From: Thamnaconus septentrionalis | Lineage: Eukaryota; Chordata; Actinopteri; Tetraodontiformes; Monacanthidae | Direction of reading: 5' to 3' | DNA length: 64,000 nucleotides | Assembly (NCBI GenBank): GCA_009823395.1 | Contig: CM020502.1 | Span: forward strand, 14,739,501 to 14,803,500 | Shown: piece after piece, positions 1 to 13,049 of the stretch | Layout: each line of letters starts with the position of its first letter | How positions within the stretch are numbered: position 1 is the first letter of the stretch | Program-made: the position numbers and the translations under genes | Notes under the pieces: model-generated | What the model saw: only the letters and a program-made list of their open reading frames with translations | What the model was told of the DNA's origin: nothing | Database searches by the model: none

Positions 1-1320
1 GTTTAAAAGTGCCCAGTGCTGAATGCAAAGGAAATGATTAGTCAAGCCATCACATGGTGCTGGTGGCCTTTCAAACAGCTGATTTCACTGGAAATGAGCT
101 AGAAATGAGTTCTGTGGCCTGAACTCCGGCACCATTATTGCTATTTTACTTTGTTAAGCTCTGGTCTAAAGTGAAGGAATAAAGGACTTTAATAATTTGA
201 TCTAAATGAAATTTATCAAGATAATAATGATTAGTTGAAGTTTTGCGTGACAGAGCTTTTGCCTCAAATTTATTCATAGATAAAATAGATCACAACCAGC
301 GACATTCAGCATTCAAACTGAATTCAGGTTCTACATGAATTCACAGAGAAAAGAAACATACTTGAAGCAGGGTTATTGTCATTACACATTATGTGACTGA
401 GATAGATTTACATAATGGAAGATTCATCGCACATCGGTGGTTGTTGGTTGTTTTGTTATAAGGGCTATGTTTTAAGTTCAGTACCATGTTGTCAGCCATG
501 TTTGTTGCCATGATGCCTGCAAGATATTTATGAAGGCAGCCCCAGCTTTGCTCCAACAAGCGAAGTAAAACCCGACTAACAACCAATCAGCAATACCTTT
601 GATAAAAGCCACAAGCAGTTTATCCACGAGAATTATTTTTTCTCATTTTGAAACTTGTTCGTCTCGAGACTCAGCCGCCACTTTGTGCCAACTATTAATT
701 GCGTTCCCTCTGTTGTGACACTGTTATACGGTCGCTAGGAGTCTCACTTTCACCTATTAAACATAACAATTCCGAATTCTGCAACAAAACTGCACAAAAC
801 AGAGGTGTCTGAAGTCTTCTGCATACGGCTACGCCAGTCAGGAAGCTCGTTGAGGGATCAATGATTCACCGCCGCTGCCACCAGGGGTCCCTCAGAGGAC
901 TTTTAATCTTGTGATAATAGCTGCGGAACGCCGCCTCTCGCACCACATTCATGCAAACACGCGCCTTGAAGTCAGAGAAGCGCGGCGCTCGGAGGCAGAG
1001 CGCAGCTTCGTACATGGCATCCAACAGGCAGCTGTTCTGACGGAAGGCCTGGAAGTGCAGCCAATGAAAGTCAATACTCAATTTCACCCAGTGGGGGGAA
1101 AAAACATTGTGCTGAGACGTTCAAGTAAAACAAAAAAAATCCATCTGTGACAAACGGAGGGAGAGAGGAAAACCACTTGTTAACGATGATGACTGACCTC
1201 AGAGGTTCACAAAGATGGAATAACTGGCTCTCATTGTGTTAATGAGATTGTTCTCTCCATCACAGGGAGACAAATGGACTGTGGAAGTATTGACACGCAA
1301 TGAATAACCTTTCATTTCAC
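1..1320. other. AT-rich intergenic DNA, no gene recognised
   Basis: Only short ORFs without recognisable motifs. Around 860-1080 the sequence is more GC-balanced, with CGCCGC-type words, but there is no splice or coding evidence. Confidence 0.6.
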
Positions 1321-1349
1321 GGAGGGGGAGGAGGGAGAGCAGAGGGAGT

Positions 1350-1800
1350 CGTAATGCGGGGACTTTTTTCGCAGTTATTCTATTTTCAGACTAATCATGC
1401 CATTAACTATTCATTAGCTTTTTATGAAAGGCCAACGACAGGCGCGAGCGGCTAATATACCTCACAGCGCATATTTATACGCAAAATGCAGAAGCGGTTG
1501 CGGGCGCGCCTGCGCCGCCTAATCCACGGCCCTGATGACTGCAGTCATTAAGCAGGCTGCTGATGGCGCTGTTTGTCATTAGAGTCAGATTTAAGGTGTA
1601 ATGTAGTCAACACATTAACAGGGCGACGTGGGCGAGAGTGGACAGATGGAAACAATCACTCAAAAGAGGCGACGGGCTTCGAGTGGGCGTGGCATGAGAG
1701 AGCTCCGCGGGCAGGTTATATTATGGGCTGCATAAACTGTCACTGCAAATAGTCAGAAATATCAACCGTGATACTCCATTGCTGGGTGACAATGTTCAGT
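1350..1800. promoter_or_regulatory. Candidate conserved non-coding element
   Basis: A repeat-free, GC-balanced block with palindromic GCGCGCCTGCGCC, GACTGCAGTCATTAAG and several ATTA/TAAT homeodomain-type cores (CATTAACTATTCATTAGC, GTCATTAGAG). It has no open frame and stands out from its AT-rich surroundings. Enhancer identity is inference; alignment would decide. Confidence 0.35.
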
Positions 1801-2208
1801 GTGGAAGCTTATCCGGGACCTTGGAAAATGATATTGAAAATTGCATTGCGGTTGAATGAAACACACACTCAGACAAATAAAAACCCTTTTTAATTTAGTT
1901 GTTTCACATTTTCATTCATCCTTTTCCCCAACATCTTTGCACAGTAACAGTGACCAACCACGCTGTGCTAACTGTATGCCAATTGGTGGTCTTGACCTCG
2001 ACACTGCTGCTGGATCAGTACCTCAGTAGAGGTTCAAAGTTCTGACAGCAGAGACACTAACTGCTTGCATCCTCAAGTCTTCAGCACGCAAGTTTCAGAC
2101 CTGAAAGGATCAGGTCTGAAAAGAGGGCACAACACAGACAAGTTCATCTGGTTTCGGGGGGAACATTCATATAAAGTCTCAAAACAAACAGGAAGGAACT
2201 CCAGGAAG

Positions 2209-2654
2209 GTTTTCAGTAGTGATGGGCAATAACATATTCTTCAAATTCGATGCCATAATCAATATTTTGGGGGTCAAAATTGCGATATCGATATCAATAT
2301 CGATATACTTTCTGGTTTGTAATTTTTCCAATAAATAAAAATGTAAAAATCACAACATGCACATAGCCGTGAAAAATGAAAAACAGTTAAAAAAATGTTT
2401 AAAGTGGCATAAATTTAAATATAAATCATTAATAAGTATAAAGTGCCGACTACCAAGCGTGTTCCCTGCGCAGCCGCACTTGGCTTTGGTGCGTTACAGT
2501 CGTCGGAAGTAAGTCGCCGTCAACTGTGGTCAAAAATAAATAAATATATATACATATATCGATATTTTCTTAAAATGATCGATACAAAATTTTACTCTGA
2601 TTAGCAATTGATGTTTTGATAAAAAATATTAATATGCACGTCACTAGTTTTCAG
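2209..2654. mobile_element. hAT-type miniature transposon with perfect 8-bp target duplication
   Basis: GTTTTCAG at 2209-2216 and again at 2647-2654 flank a 430-bp element. Its ends are inverted: TAGTGATGGGC on the left, and GCACGTCACTA on the right, whose complement is TAGTGACGTGC. The 8-bp duplication is the hAT hallmark. The interior is AT-rich with repeated ATCGATAT words and no transposase. Confidence 0.85.
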
Positions 2655-3375
2655 CTATATTGTGCAGTTGTGTTGAGTACAAAGATCTAACTATTTACAG
2701 TATTTATTATTTCCATGAAACTAGCTGAAGAGAGACAATATGATTGTGTCAGATGGAAACAGAGGAAGTCATTGGCGCCAAAACAACTTGACAATATAGT
2801 GGCCATTCATTCATCACCGGGGCTCCTGGATAATGCGATAGAAAGTAACAACAGAATTCCAGGTAGAAAGACATCCAGAGGTCCAAATCAACCTTTTCAC
2901 CTGTGTGTCGCGCACCTCAACTCCACACCAACTGCACTGCCAAACAGCAGGAATACGACAACATGTCCTTTCAAACACTGGGCAGGGCACAGTTTTGCTG
3001 GAGGCACTAAGAAGTCTTCAAAACCATCGACACGGGGACCCAGGACAGCGGCTCCCTCAGTGCAACAGCTGTCAACTGGTGTTGTCAAGAAGAGAAGAGG
3101 GACAAAGACAGAGTGTGGTGAAGGCTGATCTGCACACCAACACTGAGGAGATCTGAGAGGCCACAAAGCTCTTGAGCTGCCAGAGTCCTCGGAGGAGAGG
3201 CTGGAGGAGCTTCAAGCACCAGGAGCTAATGGAGGATTGTCTGCTCGACCTGGAAGGGTTCAAGTGAAAGAAAAGGCAGGAAATGCCAGATAACTTTTCC
3301 ACACCTCAGTGAAAATGGATTGTAAACTTTTGCTGCTGAAAATTGAAACAGCGGCGAACTGAAGCTAAACTGACA
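2655..3375. other. Unclassified sequence with weak ORFs
   Basis: ORFs of up to 137 codons lie on both strands here, overlapping each other. None shows a domain, and amino-acid use is unlike a conserved protein. Probably non-coding. Confidence 0.4.
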
Positions 3376-3377
3376 CT

Positions 3378-3893
3378 CGTCCAGTTTCCATGACAGTTTT
3401 TCACAAAATAAAAACGATATTTCTAAAATTTCAAAAAAAGTACAATTGCGATTCGCAAGGGTTTCCATTGAATGGTGTGAAGCCCATAAGCCAGAATTCT
3501 CATCAAATCTCATGCCGCCAGTTTGCTTTTGTTTGTTTACGTTTGTTTACTGTCAAGAATGGTTGTTATATTTTCTCTTTGATGACTTGTAAAAAATATT
3601 CCATCTCCTCCTCCGTCCAATCATACCTAATTCCCGCATTTTCACTGGTCAGTGAACTGGTCATGTGACACCATACGTCTCGTCCGCTGACATGTAAATG
3701 CGAAAAAAGCGATTCCATGACACTTTAGCAATATACCTCTATATGGATACGTCTGAAAAACCACCTCATGAGAGCGTCAAAACCTTTTAGCCATATTTGA
3801 GAGGTTTTTTCAAGTCGACCTGTTTCCATTACCAGTTTTTTATTGCCATATTTAGGTTTTGCACAATTCTAGGGGTCATGGAAACACAGCTAG
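3378..3893 (-). mobile_element. Miniature transposon with Myb/SANT-like coding remnant (copy A)
   Basis: The ends are inverted versions of a TTTCCATGAC word (GTTTCCATGACA left; GGTCATGGAAAC right). On the minus strand the interior reads DWTEEEMEYFLQVIKEK, which resembles the Myb/SANT-type helix found in the DNA-binding protein of Harbinger-like transposons, then hits a stop. A related copy in opposite orientation is at 39968-40450. Confidence 0.6.
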
Positions 3894-3899
3894 AGTCTA

Positions 3900-6800
3900 A
3901 CTGTCTGGAACAAGCGCTTTTTAAAAATAATGTTCTCAATTTAAATTAAAAAGTTGTGAATTTTACAAACAAACTTTCTTTACTTCTTAAGTAACAATCT
4001 GAGGGTTGTTGTTTTTTTTGCTTTAGCTTTGGAGTTCTACGAAATCAAAGACATCAAGTCATAAACCCTTTTGTTTATCGTTTATATTTTTTCTCCCTCT
4101 GCATTTTTCTTTTGTGCAACATCTGAATAGTTTTGTGAACCTTTAACTCGAATTGAACTTTATCTAACTTTTTTGCCTCATATATTCTGGGCAAAAGTAC
4201 TTTCCATTTTACTAGGATGATATTAAATGTAACCAGAAAGCGAAGATTTTATCTCTTCTCTGTACAATCGCGAGGTGTCTTCTCATCATTGACACAGCCT
4301 CCATTCATCCAAATCTTCTCACCCTTCCACCGTTTGTTTTCCGTGTCTCTGTACTGTTTATATCTCTCAAAATGTTCTTACAGCAACGCAGCTGGACTGC
4401 TGTTATTTAAGTTGCGATTCCCCACAGGTCTTACATAATCCCACAGGATTACACCACGCCATGGCAAATCAGCCTCCTGAGGAGAGAGAGGTATAAATAA
4501 CAGTGCCGAGGCTTAGTTCTGACGAAAAGCTGCGAATAGCTGGTAAACAGTGATGACGTTGCTGCGTCTGCAGTTTTATCAAAGTTAGGTAACGTTTCCT
4601 CATCAGAGGATCAGCAAAGGCGAGGCTCTTTTTATCCTGCTGACTCGCTTTAACAACACTTCAGTCACTTTGGTCAGAGTTTAGTCAGAAAACCTTCCCT
4701 CAAAGCAGATGACCAGCAGATTAGTGCAGACCAATAGGTGTCATTCAGGTTCACACACTAAAACTTCAGAGCAAATGCAGTTATCATCTCCACAGACGTA
4801 GACTCCTCTCTAGTAAGAATAGCATGACTTTGATTGAAGGAATCAACTTATTAATCAAGAAAAAATCCAAATAAAAACTTGCACAGAGTGACCTAAACGA
4901 CTCCTAATACATTTTCATCACTCGTCACAACCTTCACATCTACTGCACTGTTAATCTACTCAGGTATCTCAGGTCTGTTTAAGCAAGAAATAGAAGCAAG
5001 AGCTACAAAACAACAACAACAACAACAACAACACAGAAAGTGTTGATTTTGGAAATTGTAGACAGCAGATGTCTGAGAACAAACTGTCACTTTTATCTTT
5101 TGTATTGAAACTAAGAATAAATTCAGGTTGGTTAACTTAATTTGGAAGGTTATGCCTTGATTCATGTACAACACATAACCAACTACAGCTAAAAGACACA
5201 CCTATATACTGTATTGACGCCTTTTATAATAACTTTACTGGAAAGCTGCTTCTCATTCTGGAGTTTAGAAGCAGCTTTTTTAACACAATCACAAAACTTT
5301 ATAACTACAGCAATCACAAATTAAAAGATTTGCCATGAAAATGAATGTCTCCTCTGTGTGTTAATGTTGCTGAGATTGAGTTGCGTTGGTAGCCCGTCTA
5401 GCAAATCACTGCCTGTCTGCTTATCACTTCCCACACAGCTGCGTGGCTCCAAGCTGTCCTGCGGTGTTGCTGCGTTGGTTTTCATGCTCTCTCTGCAGAG
5501 CTGCTGATGTTGACGCTACCTCAGTCTGAACAGGTCATTTGTCTTGGAAGATGACTGGTGTCCTATTTAAATGAGCATTAAGACGCGAGGTTTGCTCAGG
5601 GCTCTGGGGCTGCGAGACGGATGACACCCTGGAGGTGACTGAGTGGAACACTTTGCTGTGTCTGTCTGGATTTATCAATATGGGGAATCTGTCAAAGTGA
5701 ATCAATAGTGGGTGGAGGGATTGTGCTCGCCAAGCAATTATTGTTGTGTAATTGATACATTGCCCATTTTTCATCCTCAGCCACAGATTTATTTTCATGT
5801 TCATGTCAATCTTATGTAGATAGCCTGCCATCTCTATAAGTGACAAACCAGTCACGCCTTTTGTCCATTTAAAGTAAGAAAACAGGGAGGCATGAAGGAC
5901 AGAATCAGCATATGGGCTACATTTAAAATTGAGCATAAGTTAAAAGTTTCATTAAAACACACCTGGTGCCAAACATTTTGAAATTAAACAATCTCTGAAC
6001 TTGTAAATTGTGCCAACAGTCAAATATGTAATCTCACATGGATATGCAGACCTAATGACTGAACATACTTTTTAACGTTATTAATCTAGCAGCTTCTGAG
6101 GGAGGTTACAGTGCAGTAAAGTGGTGTGTCAAAGTAATTTCCAGATTTCCACAAACAGCGTAGACCAGTAAAGGATTCCCTCTTTTAACACTTAATTGAG
6201 CAGAGCAATGCATAGTAATGGTGTAATACTAGTGTGGCAGTACTTCTAGATAGATAGTGTGATCATACATAACACAACAAACATAGCTGTGATCTCAAAT
6301 TATCAAACAGGATTTCACCAAAACCCCCCCAACGAGGCTGAGCCTCTACAAACTTACAACTAAGTAAGGCACTAAATCACCCTAAACTGCAAAACTTTAA
6401 CTGTTTTCTCAATTAACAAGGCTGTATGCACAGCTACTCATAAGGGCCATAAAAGACAACAACCCCTGGTAGAGCCGTAGAATGCAGTGACCTCGTCATC
6501 CGTTAGGCTGAAATCACTTTGCTGCTGCTTCAGTTTGATTGCCAGTGCCATAAAAATAAAGAACTGAGAGAGAGAGAGAAAATCCACAGTTTGTTCCAAA
6601 TCAGCCGCAGCAATTGTGCTGAGGGTCAATAACTCACAGTGGATGTGACTTACAATTGGAGAAAAGGCACCAAATGACAGAGAGAATTCCAACCCCAAGG
6701 ACACATCTCCACAACTGCTGCCATTGCTCTCAACGGTAAACAGAGCAGCACCAGACCCAGTCAGCGCACTCCACAGGATGCTGGATATTGCATTCCTCTT

Positions 6801-7950
6801 TCATCACACATTATGAAAACATGGATGAGTAATAATTCCACTCACTGTTGCTCGCAATTTCTGCATGCCGAGTTAAGGTGGTGGTGATGGTGGTGATGGG
6901 GAAGTCGGTGTGCTACAAGTATGATATTTGCAGATGTGAACTCTGTCCTGAGGGCCAGCCCTGACAAATTGCAAGTTCATTGACTTTGACCGCCAGTGAG
7001 GAACTTTTGTCTTTTGTCTATCCTTGAAGGAACGCTCGTGTCGTTGGGGAAAAAAAGCACCTGTGAAAACACAGGGATGAAATTCTCATTTTAGAAACAC
7101 AACCAGGCCCGGACCAGAAACAACAACCAAATAAGAAGAAAGAAAATTTTATCCTGACCTCAAAACACATTTACACATGGAAGCTGGATAGAAAAGTAAC
7201 TTTATTTGGACAAAAACTGAGTAACACAAACACAGAAACGAAGTCCTTTCTTCCATTACTGTCTGAAAAACACCTTGTTCACCCAGAGATTTGTTTTATT
7301 ATTACTATTATTATTATGAAAAGATGTGCACAACTTGGTGGACAACATACAACATCTCACCAAAATTCAATTTTTATCATCTTTGTTTCCCTAAAACTTA
7401 CAATTTTACTTTGTCAAACTGAACCAAAAATCACAATGATGAAGATGGAAAGCTGAACACTGCAGATGAAATACAGATGTGACACAAATATGATTTTGAC
7501 TTTGAAGTTTGTCTCTTTTGGGTTGAGACTATTTTGGCCTCCTCTGTAGAATTTTGCAAATTGTTCAATTGCTCTGTTTTCCATCCATCCTCTATAGATA
7601 GATAGATGATAGATGGACGTATTTTATGGATCCGAAATTGGGAAACTACACTGATGTAGCACTAAAAGACTGTGCAAAGTAGTTAGAGTAGTAATATTAT
7701 AATATGGATTAATTGAATTTTGCTCACAGACTGACAGTCTGAGGAGTGAAGAGTGGTTGCATGGACTCCACTCAGCAAGAATCAGGACATCCGGCCTCTA
7801 ATGGTGTTTGGAGCATGCAGTCTTGGTTTGGCATCAAGTGTGAGCTGCCACATAGCATAGCAGAAACCATCATCAACCTCATCCAGTCACACTTTCCTGA
7901 CAGGGAACATTGCCTTACAATGGAGGAGCAAACTACATTATGGAGGTTGG
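3900..7950. other. Intergenic DNA, no gene recognised
   Basis: AT-rich sequence with short ORFs only. It holds a (CAA)n tract at about 5008-5034, a 12-bp hairpin at 5242-5278, a moderately GC-balanced stretch at 5380-5560 and a (TAGA)-type tract near 7597-7610. Nothing suggests exons. Confidence 0.55.
5242..5278. other. 12-bp perfect inverted repeat with 13-base loop
   Basis: AAAGCTGCTTCT at 5242-5253 is complementary to AGAAGCAGCTTT at 5267-5278, followed by a T-run. The stem is too short for a microRNA precursor. Role unknown. Confidence 0.5.
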
Positions 7951-7952
7951 TA

Positions 7953-8072
7953 TTAAAGCTCCAGTGTGTCAAATTTGGCTTAATTTATGATTTTTATATT
8001 GATAAAAGCTTAACATACAGCCCATCCATCCATCCATCCATCTTCTATACCCACTCCTCCTACTCAGGGTTG
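7953..8072. mobile_element. piggyBac-type MITE end joined to a SINE tail fragment
   Basis: TTAA at 7953 is followed by AGCTCCAGTGTGTCAAATTT, the terminus of the TTAA element family seen at 15959, 14861 and 27472. After about 60 bases it runs into (CATC)n and CTTCTATACCCACTC, the reverse of the SINE 3' tail. Both are truncated. Confidence 0.6.
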
Positions 8073-8449
8073 ACCATTCCCACCATCACAAACACTTGCA
8101 CCAAGTCAAAAGAATTGGGCCCAAATGGAAATGAAGCCCAGCAAATCCAAGAGTATTTCAATTATGAAGGGGAAGCAGGCGTAGCACATCCATGAGGAAC
8201 TTTTACCACAGCGCCAGAGAAACCTTGGTTTAGATGGCTGGCCAATGGTTCAGGAGATCCAGCAGTAACATTTTTGCAAATGTTCCTGCATGATTTTTTT
8301 TAAAACCAACTATTAAATCAGGGGCTGCAAAATAAGAGTGTTTCCCATTTATTTTTAAAAGTTTTTATTCAACATACTGTTACATTAAGTCAAATATCAA
8401 TGCAGTTATCTTCTTTATCTTATTAAATGAGACTATTAAGGTGTTAAAC

Positions 8450-8720
8450 AAAATGATGTGGGACAGAGGCTGATTTTTCATGATCTTATTTGTGTAATTG
8501 GGCACAGTGCTGTTGCAGCGTTCAATGAAAGCAGCTTTCATTTGCAGAATAATCTTGTGACATTTCTGAGCAACGCTGTGAAATGCCATCGGCCCAGCGG
8601 GAACCCATCTCCCCAATTCTGCGCGGAATGCCTTGAATTGGAGTGTCTGGAGCAAAGCATCCTGGGTAAAGAGCCCGAAAGCACATAGCAGCTATGACAA
8701 ATGCACCATCGGTGGATACA
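8450..8720. promoter_or_regulatory. Candidate conserved non-coding element
   Basis: Repeat-free, GC-balanced sequence with dense short palindromic words (AAAGCAGCTTTC, CCAATTCTGCGCGGAAT). Several short overlapping ORFs on both strands make protein coding unlikely. Interpretation as an enhancer is inference. Confidence 0.3.
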
Positions 8721-9419
8721 AATTGAATTATTCCGACTCAGAGGCATTGGGCTGGATGGGAAAAAGATCATTGGTTTGTGTTCTGGTGTCCATCCTTCAT
8801 GCAGAGGGACAATGACGGCAGCAAAGGCGAAACAGAGGTCACCATCTCTCAACAGTCACATTGTGCAATTAATCAGCATTTTGGTTTTCCCTTTGTGTGT
8901 GTGAAAGAGGGAGAGAGAGAGCGAGAGAGGGAGAACTCAGGAGTGACAAGGCCTGGAGAGGGAGCTTTATTTCCATCTTGACTTGATCAATGCAGCCCAG
9001 TAAATTTCTCTGACTCGCTGTGAGTAGTGAATATTGAAGAATCGGCTCCAAGGTCAGAAGAACCTCTGGCCTACAGTACGTACTACTGTAACACAACCAC
9101 ATACACGGAAACGCACTGCAGCAAACAATCAATGCACAATAAACAGCACAGTGCGAATGCTGCACCTTCACATGCTTGATGTCCGTTGCATGACAGCGCT
9201 GTTGTATTGAATCTCATCATTCGTGTTGTCCCCGGCTTAAAATATTTCTCATCTTTACAGAAAAGTTGACGCGCTGCATCTAATTACATGAAGGTGTGAA
9301 AGTCCTGGCTCTCAAAGTGGTTATGTTAGAGGTTTGACACTTCACACATCATCCAAAATCAAATTTGAAAATCACAAGCAGTGTTTGCTCTTTTCACTCT
9401 TGCGTGCAGGTACTGAGAT

Positions 9420-9760
9420 AAGGTGGTCAGTTCAAGTGCAAAGTTTCATTGTTTATTTTTGATTCTCTGTTTTTAGCGTGAGTTGTTTTCTTCCTTTCGG
9501 AACATCTTTTGTGTTTTGCTTCTTTTTTTTTCTTAGCTTTAGTTCATTTGCCTTCCTCCTCCTGGAGGTATTTTTTGTTATTCTATTCTTTGGACTATTC
9601 AAAGTTTTGAGTTCTCTCTTCGAGAGCCTGAGTAGGATATCTTTGGAATTTCAAGGCCTATTGGTTTGTCACTGTGTTTACTGGTGAATCCAATAAAGTT
9701 TGCTATCTCCAAGATCTCTGAGTCCTGCCTTGAGTCCCGGCCTGACACTCTCATGCAGGC
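9420..9760 (+). repeat. Possible retroelement end (LTR- or LINE-like)
   Basis: A T-rich stretch is followed by AATAAAG at about 9692 and GAGTCCTGCCTTGAGTCCCG with the ending CCTGACA. This looks like the 3' part of a retroelement with its own polyadenylation signal. No flanking duplication or partner copy was found. Confidence 0.3.
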
Positions 9761-10174
9761 ATCATTTATCTACAGCACAAAGAAACTAGCTTAGAGTTAA
9801 CACAACTGTATATTATCTCCATCTCTTCATCTACGATCACAGATTTACTTGTAGCTTATTTATTCATTTTAGTCTTTAATATGAGACACACTTTCAACCA
9901 GTTCCGCACAGGGAGAACGAAAACATTTCGTTATCTTTGCCTGCGTTGCATCTCATCACGCCTGGACAGAGACTAAATGCTCCTGGATGTCATCAATTAA
10001 AAAAAACAAAGCGCCGCTTGTTGTCGGAGGTTGTCGGAGTTCCTCCTCCAGGCAGCATTCGGCACATCACAGCGCCTTTCAGTGCATGAGGAGTGCGTGA
10101 GTTACACACCTCTCCAGGGCCAAATATGAAAGTAGCCATTTGTATTCTGCTGGCCGATTTCAGACCCTTCTTCC

Positions 10175-10201
10175 TGTGTGTGTGTGTGTGTGTGTGTGTG
10201 C
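10175..10201. repeat. (GT)n microsatellite
   Basis: Uninterrupted GT dinucleotides, ending in a short CACACGCGCACA stretch. Confidence 0.9.
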
Positions 10202-10327
10202 ACACGCGCACATGTCCACCAAGAAGTGAAAATCAAACCATTTGAAAGGTTTCTCATATCCCAGCATCATTTGCTAGATTGCTTCGGCATTGTGAAATCC
10301 AAAAAGCTTTCCTATGGATTTTGCCAG

Positions 10328-10328
<1 letters not shown>

Positions 10329-10407
<79 letters not shown>
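10329..10407. repeat. Long (GT)n microsatellite, about 39 units
   Basis: One of the longest perfect GT runs in the window, followed by GCGAGAGAG. Long alternating purine-pyrimidine DNA like this can adopt the Z form. Confidence 0.95.
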
Positions 10408-10412
<5 letters not shown>

Positions 10413-10517
10413 AGAGATCAAAGCAGCTGAGAACCAGAAGATCTGCGCAGTGTTTAAAGCAGCTCGCGGGGCCTGCTGACACATACGTGACTGGACTGCC
10501 TGGACCAGGCCAGGCGC

Positions 10518-10518
10518 T

Positions 10519-10558
<40 letters not shown>
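10518..10558. repeat. (CAG)n microsatellite, about 13 units
   Basis: Perfect CAG repeat within a GC-balanced segment (10420-10620). In one frame it would encode glutamine, but upstream that frame runs into the GT tract, so coding is unlikely. Confidence 0.9.
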
Positions 10559-10559
<1 letters not shown>

Positions 10560-11833
10560 GGCTGGAGATTCCATCAGGGAATCTTCCTGGGTGGAGAACT
10601 GGGAGCAAAGAGAAGCGTGTTGACTAATAACGTGCTCATTGACGCTTGGCAGGAGAAGGTGACGTTTATTTATTTTTATTTTTATATTACATTGAGTGAA
10701 AATTCTATTTTTCCTTTCCTACTTTCCAGCTGTTTTGGTCTCAGTTCCGATTGTTGGAGATATGCTGAGGGACTTTTCAGACTCAGACAGAAATATATGG
10801 AAATGTGCTTCTGTATGTTAGGTGGAAAATAGACGAGAGAAAAATGCAAGTGCGAGTGCAGATGTACATTTGTTCGGATACATGTCAAAGTTCCTGCTAG
10901 AAAAGCTTCAAATAAGCGCTAGTTTGGTTGCACCTGCCACGCAATGGTTCCTTTTCAGAAATACCCCAATAAATATAGAGACTTGAAACAACACACTCAC
11001 TATACACACACACACAGAAGACACCGTCCATTCATACTGAAAGCTGCAGTTACTGCTAATAAAATCATGTAACTCACACAGACATGAATAATTAGACCAG
11101 CTTATATATACTTTTATATACATATCTGCATCTAAAACAGCTTCAAATTAATGTCTGACATTAATTGTATGAAATTCTCTTCTGGAAAAATGCAACCAAC
11201 CATCTTATTTTCTTTAAGCCATTTTTACATTTATTTTAAGAATGAGCAGTAATGTCTTCTCCAGGGACACACATTTGTAGCTGGTGAAATGCCAAAGTCT
11301 AATTAGTACTAACGAATGCTGCATTAAATTTCATTCTGGAAATTAGAAAAGGTTGATTATGCTCACATGTAATCACTGGGCCTGTAATCACGCTGGCTCT
11401 GCTGGATAATAACTCAACTTGGTTACAATATAGTGAACAGAATATACTAACAGAAAAATATGAAATGGATTATGTTTTATCATTAAATAACAGACACTGT
11501 TGCGTGATCATCTTATCTCATGACATGAAATTCTTGTTTCTCCACTTTGCTACATCTTAATTTGTTCTATATGTTACAACAAGCTCATGATGATTCCATT
11601 CTGTTGATGAAACATGGAAAATTCCTTCTGTCTCAGAGCTCATCCGCTGACGTTTCTGGATGTTTCTGTATTGTACTGAGTGTTGTTGTTGACCGTGTCC
11701 ATCCTTTTATGACTGCAGTGAGCCCACCTTCTACCCTTCTTCAACCACAACTCCCAGCAGGATAACGCACCAGGTCAGACAGCTCATCTCACCTCATGTG
11801 GTTTCTTGAACAGGACAACCAGTTGGCTTTTAA

Positions 11834-11913
11834 AGTCTTGGTCTCCATCTCGATGCTCTCTAGTCTTGATAAGATCTTGGTCTTGGTTGGTGCCGTCTTG
11901 ACGACAACACTAC
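11834..11913 (-). repeat. Dispersed repeat, related to 32900-32965
   Basis: The reverse complement shares GTCAAGACGGCACCAACC and the TATCAAGACTAGAGAGCATC word with the plus-strand copy near 32.9 kb. The class is not known to me. Confidence 0.55.
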
Positions 11914-11949
11914 CAGTTACCCTCAAACATGCTGAGCGACGGCACAGAC

Positions 11950-12400
11950 GCGGGGCAGCGCAGTGACCCAGTGCTCTAGCACTCCAGTGCTCCGTCTCCT
12001 CATCCTCACTGGAGGGAAGATTTTCCAGCAACACATTGAATCAGCTCGACGCTTCCCAAGCCTCGAATCTGAAGGGGATTTTCAACAACCCGCCCGCCTG
12101 CTCGCTCCACTCCCACCCCTCCCCACTTATCATTGTCGTCTCCTGAGAGGGAGGGGGGTGAGGCCAGGACCCCCCCACCTCCCAGCCCCTCCCCCACACA
12201 CCCCCTTTGGCCAGACGTAGCAAACGGGAACAAACACTTGGCAGAGGCGGCGGAGCGATTTGCCAAAAGCCAGTCTGGCAGCCAATGGCAGCTCAAGGTT
12301 CAGTGAGAGGTGAATCATCACTCATTCAGCAGCGGAGGGCGGAAGCACGCGGCTCTCGCACGCAACGTTTGCAGAGATCAGGTAGGAAATTACACGGCTG
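11950..12400 (+). promoter_or_regulatory. GC-rich block with CCAAT box and splice-donor-like end
   Basis: GC-rich sequence with C-runs and GCGG words, CCAAT at 12282-12286, and AGATCAG|GTAGGA at 12381, which would suit the end of a non-coding first exon on the plus strand. No downstream coding exon was recognised, so this remains a candidate promoter. Confidence 0.3.
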
Positions 12401-12913
12401 AGTCGTGTCAATCACACCAGTGACCGTGTGTAGAGGAGCCGTTTGTTTTGTTGTGACGATTTGCTCGTTGCTTTGTCCTGGTTTTATTTTAACGCGTCAC
12501 TTTATGACGTTTTCCGTCCCCTGAAACTGGAGAGGATTCAATCAAACTGAAATTAATGGCCTACAAACTACTGATGCACCCATACCGCTTTTTTACAGAA
12601 CGAGTCGAGTACGAGTATTCGAATTTCAGTACTCACCCATACCGACAGTACTTAATAAGGTCCTCACACATTTTAGAATAATAACCAAAATGTAAGGTGA
12701 AGATGAGTGCTCGCCAACTGGTGGAGTCTCAGGAGCCACATTTTCTCCCTTATAATCAAGTCACGGCCCCAATTTTTTCTACGAAAAAAAATGCCAGCCT
12801 ACTTTCTATCATATCTAGCAAGTAAATTATTCAAATTACTGAATTGAATTGTGTGTCTTGCAAATTAAATTCCCAACATTTTTTCTATGAAAATCTTATA
12901 TCTTATATAAATT

Positions 12914-13049
12914 CATTCATTCATTCATTCATCTTCTATACCCGCTTATTCCTATTCAGGGTCACGGGGGTCTGCTGGAGCCTATCCCAGCTGCCTTAGG
13001 GCGAAGGCAGGGTGACACCCTGGACAAGTCGCCAGTTCATCGCAGGGCC
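12914..13049 (-). mobile_element. 5'-truncated SINE with perfect 13-bp target duplication
   Basis: TCTTATATAAATT at 12901-12913 recurs at 13050-13062. Between them lies the 3' third of the SINE family on the minus strand, from the (ATTC)n tail to GATGAACTGGCGACTTGTCC. Full copy for comparison is at 52096-52480. Confidence 0.9.

Noticed and set aside
5242..5278. Hairpin as a microRNA precursor
   Set aside because: The stem is only 12 bp and flanking sequence does not extend the pairing to the roughly 25-30 bp expected.
10254..10627. ORFs with His-Thr, Val-Cys, poly-Gln and poly-Ala runs
   Set aside because: They are readings through (GT)n and (CAG)n microsatellites in several frames on both strands, with no domain outside the repeats.
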